From positions 227,174,433 through 227,199,593 of the forward strand of contig JBOZIK010000001.1 of assembly GCA_051453625.1 (NCBI GenBank): 25,161 nucleotides of DNA. The letters run 5' to 3'. Position 1 is the stretch's first letter; each line of letters begins with the position of its first letter. Shown here piece by piece: positions 20,331-25,161 of the stretch. A program made the translations under genes and the position numbers. A model generated the notes under the pieces. That model was given only the letters and a program-made list of their open reading frames with translations. It ran no database searches and was not told the DNA's origin. The DNA is from Welwitschia mirabilis. Its lineage: Eukaryota > Gnetophyta > Gnetopsida > Welwitschiales.

Positions 20331-20870
20331 TGGAATGTCATATAGGCCATAAGAAGTTCACCATTTGAGTTTTTAATGCTGTTGAAAAAGAAATATGAGA
20401 TGAGTTTAACTTAGAAGAAGAACTTAAACCAACCATGTTTTTACAACATCGTCCAATTGAAGAGAGATTGGTAATGCTACACAAACCTACTTTATATGAT
20501 AACCCAACTAAAATACATTGTTTTAAGCCTAAGAATAAGGAATATGTTAACTGGGAGAAAACTTAACATGTTTACTCAATAGAAAACCTTTTTTAATAGT
20601 GTCATCCCACATCTGTCATCCCCAAGATAGATGAGATGACAGTTGAAAATCTCAATTTGGAGCTGAAGGAGTTGCCTGAAGGCTGAAATATATTTTTCTA
20701 TCTAACAACCTAAAAAAAACTTTAATAATAAATGAGCTTCTTACTCCTCAACAAGAATCCAACTTGATCTCACTCTTAACTTCTAAAGAAGAAGCCTTTG
20801 CTTAAACCCATAAAGACTTAGTTGTCATCCCTCTTTCTATAGTTCAATACAAAATTTACCTTAAGGATAA
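20331..20870 (+). other. Protease-RT spacer of the gypsy element
   Basis: Reads as pol linker with an open piece NAVEKEI...DEFNLEEELKP and, after copy 6 of the hairpin motif, ELKELPEGLKYIFLSNN and LLTPQQESNLISLLTSKEEA. The latter matches the 'LP..L.Y.FL' and 'L...L' blocks that precede gypsy RT. Confidence 0.6.
20613..20642. repeat. Hairpin motif copy 6 (between protease and RT)
   Basis: 'ctgtcatccccaagatagat' then 'gagatgacag', the same 30-bp layout as copy 1 but some 3.9 kb away inside the pol region. The outer arms CTGTCAT and ATGACAG are perfectly complementary. Confidence 0.75.
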
Positions 20871-21757
20871 TGCTAATCTATTAGGCAGCCCCAATGAAGG
20901 CTCAATACAATCCTCAAACAAGTAGTTAAAAATGAAATTATCAAACTTATGAATGCTAGGATCATCTATGCTATTGCTGATAGTGAGTGGATTAGCCCTT
21001 TGATAGTAATTCCAAAAAAGGATGGAAAATGGAGAATGTGCAATGATTTTAGAAAACTTAATAAGGTCACTAAAAAGCATCATTGCCATTTACCCTTCTT
21101 GATCAAGTACTTGATAGAATCCAGGGTCATACCTAGTATTGTTTTCTTAATGGGTATAGTGGTTATAATCAAATTTGCATAGCAAGTGAAGACCAAGCCA
21201 AAACAACCTTTACCTCACCCTTTGAAACCTTTGCCTTTAAACGAATGTCTTTTGAACTTTACAATGCCCCTAGGAATTTCCAAGAAGCAATGATAGGGAT
21301 CTTTTTTGATATTATAGAGAATTCTATTGAAATCTTTATGGATGACTTCTTCATCTTTGGTAAAATCTTTGAACAAATCATAGAAGGATTAGAGAAAGTC
21401 TTAAATTGATGTATAGAAGGTGGCCTACATTTGAGTTGGAAAAAGAGTTTCCTCCTTGTCAAACGTGGAATTCTTTTTTATCACCACATTTCAAAGGAAA
21501 GGATTAAGATGGATCCTACAAAAGTTGATATCATTAAAAACCTTAGCCCTCCAATCGATGTCAAACAAGTTAGATCATTCCTCGGTAATGTTGGTTTTTA
21601 TCGTCGTTTTATTCATGATTATGTCAAGGTTTATAAATCCCTTTACTCATTACTTAAAAAAGATACTAAATTTGATTGGACCAATTCATGTCAACTTGCA
21701 TGTGATATACTTAATAAAAACATCTCTTTTGAACCTATTGTCATGGGTCCCAATTAG
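20871..21757 (+). pseudogene. Gypsy reverse transcriptase remnant
   Basis: It begins near 20883 with RQPQ*RLNTILKQVVKNEI, then IADSEWISPLIVIPKKDGKW and DFRKLN, in one frame to about 21095. A missing base there shifts to a second frame carrying YCFLNGYSGYNQI, KTTFTSPFETFAF, the catalytic IEIFMDDFFIFG (FMDD at 21335-21346, both Asp kept), then KRGILFYHHISKERI, VRSFLGNVGFYRRFI and the start of the RNase H connection. The stop at 21407 (LN*CIE) is TGA where the family has Arg, and the stop at 21755 (GPN*T) is TAG where Trp is usual. A further in-frame TAG lies near 21129. The domain order and fingers-palm-thumb blocks are complete, so this is a full-length but inactivated RT. Confidence 0.88.
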
Positions 21758-22130
21758 ACTAAAAATTTTGGACTCATGTATGATGCAAGCAACATTGTTG
21801 TGGATGGGGTTGTTGGCCAAGAATATGAAATGATTTTAAATTCATATCTTATCTTAATAAAAATTTGTACAAATCCCAATCCAACTACACTACTATTGAA
21901 AGAAAAATGCTTGCCATCATATTTTGCCTTGATCATCTTCGACATTGTCTTCTTGGCTTCTACATTAATGTTTACACAGATCATGCAACTATATGCTATC
22001 TTATAAATTAAAAAGATTTTAGTATTAGACTTATTAGGTGGATCCTTTTTATGCAAGAATTTAATCTCACCATTATCGATAAGGCTAGAAAACATAATAG
22101 TGTTGCAGATCACCTATTTTGACTTTCTTG
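21758..22130 (+). pseudogene. Gypsy RNase H remnant
   Basis: LMYDASNIVVDGVVGQ (21773-21820) is the first catalytic-Asp block. After a frameshift, KCLPSYFAL in one frame or LAIIFCLDHLRHCLLGFYIN in the shifted frame, then VYTDHAT (from 21970, another catalytic Asp), RWILFMQEFNLTII and VADHLF*L. The terminal stop (TGA at 22120) sits where the family has Arg in 'ADHLSR'. RNase H removes the RNA template during reverse transcription. The stop at about 22006 and the frameshift inactivate it. Confidence 0.8.
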
Positions 22131-22379
22131 TTCTCATGATGAACTCCTTATAAATGATTCCTTTCCAAATGAATAACTATTTGCTATTGAAAAACTTTAT
22201 GCCATCTCTTCTACTCATCCCACTTTTTGGTATGCTGATATTGTGAACTACCTTATTACTATGAAAGCACCTCAACATTAAAAACATAACCAATGTAAAT
22301 ATTTTTTGTATAGGACTAGTGACTATGAGTGAAATGAACCCCATCTTTATAGAAGATGTAAAGACCAAATCATGCATAA

Positions 22380-23470
22380 ATGTGTGCCTAAATGGGAAAT
22401 CCTAAAAATCCTCAAACTTTGCCATGGTGGGATATGCGGGGGAGACTTTAGCGGCAAAAAACTATCATAAAAATTCTTCACTCTAGTTTTTATTAGCCTA
22501 CCCTTTTCAAAGACTCATTTGATTTCGCTAGAAGGTGTAATGCTTGTCAATGTTTTGATAGCCTAACTCATTCTCTAAATATACCCCTTAAACCTATGCT
22601 TGAATGTGAACCTTTTAATTGTTGGGGAATTGACTTTATAGGCCCTATGAAACCACCTTCTCACAACAAAAGTTACATCCTCGAAGTTGTTCCTACTACT
22701 AAGAATGATGCCCGAACCATTTACAATATTGTTTAAACTCATATATTTCAACGTTTTAGTTTTTCATGAATCATTATTAGTGATCAAGTAACTCATTTTA
22801 TAAATCACCTTTTTCAAAAACTTCTTTTATCTATTGGCATTGAACATAGAATTGCATGTACTTATCATCCTCAAACTAATGGCCAAGCCGAAAATGCAAA
22901 TAGAGAAATTAAAAAGATGCCCTAAAACTTAGTCTCTATCAATAAGAAAAATTGGTCCTATAAACTTAATGATGTCCTTTGGGCTTATCATATTACTTGG
23001 TATAGCTCTCTAAGTTTCTCACTATATGAACTTGTATACGGAAAAGATTGTGTCTTGTCAGTTGATGTTTACTATAACTCCTACCGATCCACTCATTAAC
23101 TTAACCTTGTCAGCTTGGATGAAAATCTTAGAACTTGATTAGCCCAACATAACCATTTAAATAAAAAGAATACTCGTGCCATGCATTATCAACTAATTCA
23201 TAAATTCCAAGCCAAGTTCAAACATGATAAAAATATTTTCAATAAGAAATTTAAACCTGGTCAACTTGTCCTTTTATACAGTACTCAAGTATACCTTTTA
23301 CACAACAAGTTAACCTATAAATGGTTAAGTCTTAACCTATAAATGGTTAGGTCCTTATCTTATAAAAAAACTATATTCTAATGGCTCAGTTGAAATCTCC
23401 GATCCAAACACTAGGAAAATTCAAAAAGTCAATGGACAAAGGTTAAAGGCGAAAGCACTCTGCTGGACCG
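22380..23470 (+). pseudogene. Gypsy integrase remnant with retained DD35E
   Basis: The zinc-binding N-terminus is at about 22420-22550: CHGGICGGDFSGKK (one zinc-ligand His now Asp), then ARRCNACQ. The catalytic core, in another frame, has NCWGIDFIGP (Asp at 22632-22634), [12 protein letters not shown] (Asp at 22782-22784) and [16 protein letters not shown] (Glu at 22890-22892), giving exactly 35 residues between the second Asp and the Glu. WSYKLNDVLWAYHITW, LYELVYGKD, HDKNIFNKKFKPGQLVLLY and NGQRLK at the end are the C-terminal blocks of Athila/Tat integrases. Stops include TGA at 22767 (Arg position), TAA near 22734 and TAA near 22923. A 22-bp duplication near 23311 shifts the C-terminus. 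Confidence 0.85.
23311..23354. repeat. 22-bp tandem duplication in integrase C-terminus
   Basis: 'taacctataaatggttaagtct' at 23311-23332 is repeated with two changes at 23333-23354. Because 22 is not a multiple of three, it shifts the reading frame just before the final integrase block. Confidence 0.9.
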
Positions 23471-23921
23471 GCACTGACACTGAGAGACGAAAGATTTAAA
23501 CATAATAAAAGCACTTGTCTTGAAAGCCCCTCTTAATGAGGAGAACCTTCCTCTTGTCATTATCTGAATTCCTTCTTAACTCATTTCTTAGGTAGATATC
23601 ATGCTATCATTTGAATATTTTTAACTTGACTTATATATTATTTTATGAAGTTACCATGATTAGTAATCTTTTACTCAGATATTTTAAGATGATAAGATTG
23701 GATTCATCCAATCTTAAGACATTCGTATGTCTATGAACTTCGTTCAAAAGGAAGATGCCTTGGATCTTTTGTTCTCTTTGAATGATGTAAGTTATTAGTT
23801 GTTTTTGCATGTTCTTACTTGTTCTTCATCTCATTACTTCACTTTTATCCTTACGAGTACTTGGTCATGTAGAATCCTTTTACTAAAAAAAAAAAAAAGC
23901 AGAAAGCAAGAAAAGAAATTA
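23471..23921 (+). other. Gypsy 3' non-coding region, up to the gap
   Basis: After the integrase the frame runs out near 23500-23570. No envelope-like frame and no polypurine tract followed by an LTR start can be confirmed. A 15-A run at 23885-23898 followed by a purine-rich stretch ('gcagaaagcaagaaaagaaa') leads straight into the gap. Confidence 0.5.
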
Positions 23922-24863
23922 NNNNNNNNNNNNNNNNNNNNNNNNNNNNNNNNNNNNNNNNNNNNNNNNNNNNNNNNNNNNNNNNNNNNNNNNNNNNNNN
24001 NNNNNNNNNNNNNNNNNNNNNNNNNNNNNNNNNNNNNNNNNNNNNNNNNNNNNNNNNNNNNNNNNNNNNNNNNNNNNNNNNNNNNNNNNNNNNNNNNNNN
24101 NNNNNNNNNNNNNNNNNNNNNNNNNNNNNNNNNNNNNNNNNNNNNNNNNNNNNNNNNNNNNNNNNNNNNNNNNNNNNNNNNNNNNNNNNNNNNNNNNNNN
24201 NNNNNNNNNNNNNNNNNNNNNNNNNNNNNNNNNNNNNNNNNNNNNNNNNNNNNNNNNNNNNNNNNNNNNNNNNNNNNNNNNNNNNNNNNNNNNNNNNNNN
24301 NNNNNNNNNNNNNNNNNNNNNNNNNNNNNNNNNNNNNNNNNNNNNNNNNNNNNNNNNNNNNNNNNNNNNNNNNNNNNNNNNNNNNNNNNNNNNNNNNNNN
24401 NNNNNNNNNNNNNNNNNNNNNNNNNNNNNNNNNNNNNNNNNNNNNNNNNNNNNNNNNNNNNNNNNNNNNNNNNNNNNNNNNNNNNNNNNNNNNNNNNNNN
24501 NNNNNNNNNNNNNNNNNNNNNNNNNNNNNNNNNNNNNNNNNNNNNNNNNNNNNNNNNNNNNNNNNNNNNNNNNNNNNNNNNNNNNNNNNNNNNNNNNNNN
24601 NNNNNNNNNNNNNNNNNNNNNNNNNNNNNNNNNNNNNNNNNNNNNNNNNNNNNNNNNNNNNNNNNNNNNNNNNNNNNNNNNNNNNNNNNNNNNNNNNNNN
24701 NNNNNNNNNNNNNNNNNNNNNNNNNNNNNNNNNNNNNNNNNNNNNNNNNNNNNNNNNNNNNNNNNNNNNNNNNNNNNNNNNNNNNNNNNNNNNNNNNNNN
24801 NNNNNNNNNNNNNNNNNNNNNNNNNNNNNNNNNNNNNNNNNNNNNNNNNNNNNNNNNNNNNNN
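23922..24863. other. Assembly gap (942 N)
   Basis: A sized gap, probably estimated from read pairs. It may contain part of the gypsy 3' region or its 3' LTR. The long open frame 23799-24932 exists only because N codons are not read as stops. Confidence 0.97.
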
Positions 24864-25161
24864 TCTACTTTTTCGGATTCTAGTGTTGTTTTGAGATGTG
24901 AGCTAGTGAATTCATGTTTTTATAGTTTTTAATCTTATCATTCATTATTTAATAACATTAGACATACTTGACATCGTCATAATCATTGCCTATTTGAATG
25001 GTACTTTATGAATTTTTATATATTCTCATGCATTTTTTAATCAGGTGATTTTGTGATTGTTACCAAGGGAATTTGTTAGATTAGAATTTAGGGTAAGTCA
25101 AAGAACTTCTTTATGTTCCTAATTGTTCATTTTCATTTTGTTTTTTTCTTTTAGCTGTTTT
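24864..25161. other. No recognisable feature
   Basis: About 300 bp of AT-rich DNA. It does not match the gypsy 5' LTR region 16690-17676 by eye, so it is either the continuing 3' non-coding part of the element or flanking DNA. Confidence 0.45.

Larger units (their letters stand above)
16690..23921 (+). mobile_element. Ty3/gypsy retrotransposon of Athila/Tat type, degenerate
   Basis: The plus-strand order is LTR with TATA box, primer-binding site, leader, gag, linker, protease, RT, RNase H, integrase, which is the Ty3/gypsy order. The clade assignment rests on several points: the primer-site relation to tRNA-Asp, the extended gag-to-protease linker with the 'TRSG' and 'INLPFQK' type blocks, the protease motif ending ASVNVMP, and the integrase C-terminus with 'NGQRLK'. 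Athila versus Tat is not resolved. The left boundary is uncertain: no LTR terminus can be fixed because the 3' LTR is hidden in the gap at 23922 or lies beyond the window. It may start as far left as about 16430. All domains carry stops and frameshifts. Confidence 0.85.

Noticed and set aside
23799-24932. 377-codon open frame
   Set aside because: It is open only because it runs through 942 N; the real sequence on either side gives fewer than 45 codons and no protein signature.

Overview
This is nuclear DNA from a seed plant. The window is AT-rich, has no bacterial-style gene organisation, contains two assembly gaps, and is dominated by decayed plant retrotransposons: a Ty1/copia element, a large Ty3/gypsy element of the Athila/Tat type, and a scrap of an L1-like LINE. 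The age of the copies and the Athila/Tat-type pol are compatible with a large, slowly purged genome such as a gymnosperm, but the sequence alone does not settle the taxon.

Layout. 1-3850 is mostly unannotated, intron-like or intergenic DNA with three weak exon candidates: a minus-strand acidic exon at 237-384 and plus-strand ones at 3066-3232 and 3669-3731. 3850-6000 holds nothing I recognise. 6005-6530 carries a decayed minus-strand coding stretch with a duplicated lysine/aspartate-rich peptide, plus small tandem duplications. 6995-7094 is an assembly gap, followed directly by a pyrimidine tract of about 170 bp. 7330-10350 is featureless. 10359-10482 is a minus-strand remnant of the C-terminal zinc-binding region of a LINE reverse transcriptase.

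11090-about 16022 is a copia element bounded by two diverged LTRs of about 285 bp. It has a polypurine tract directly before the 3' LTR and RT/RNase H remnants in its second half. The 2.7 kb after the 5' LTR does not look like copia gag or integrase and contains local tandem duplications.

From about 16.4-16.7 kb to the second gap (23922-24863) lies a plus-strand gypsy element. It has a 5' LTR with a TATA box, a primer-binding site at 17680, and a hairpin-repeat leader. These are followed by gag with a broken zinc knuckle, an Athila/Tat-type linker, protease, RT, RNase H and integrase. The order PR-RT-RH-IN is that of Ty3/gypsy. Frameshifts and stops disable every domain. Many changes are C-to-T or G-to-A, as expected from long cytosine methylation and deamination.

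No intact host gene and no new gene system is evident. The most unusual item is a dispersed hairpin motif of about 30 bp occurring six times inside the gypsy element: twice in the LTR region, three times in the leader at 97-110 bp spacing, and once between protease and RT. The copia interior with three 90-bp repeats and the minus-strand peptide repeat near 6.2 kb are the next most worth checking.
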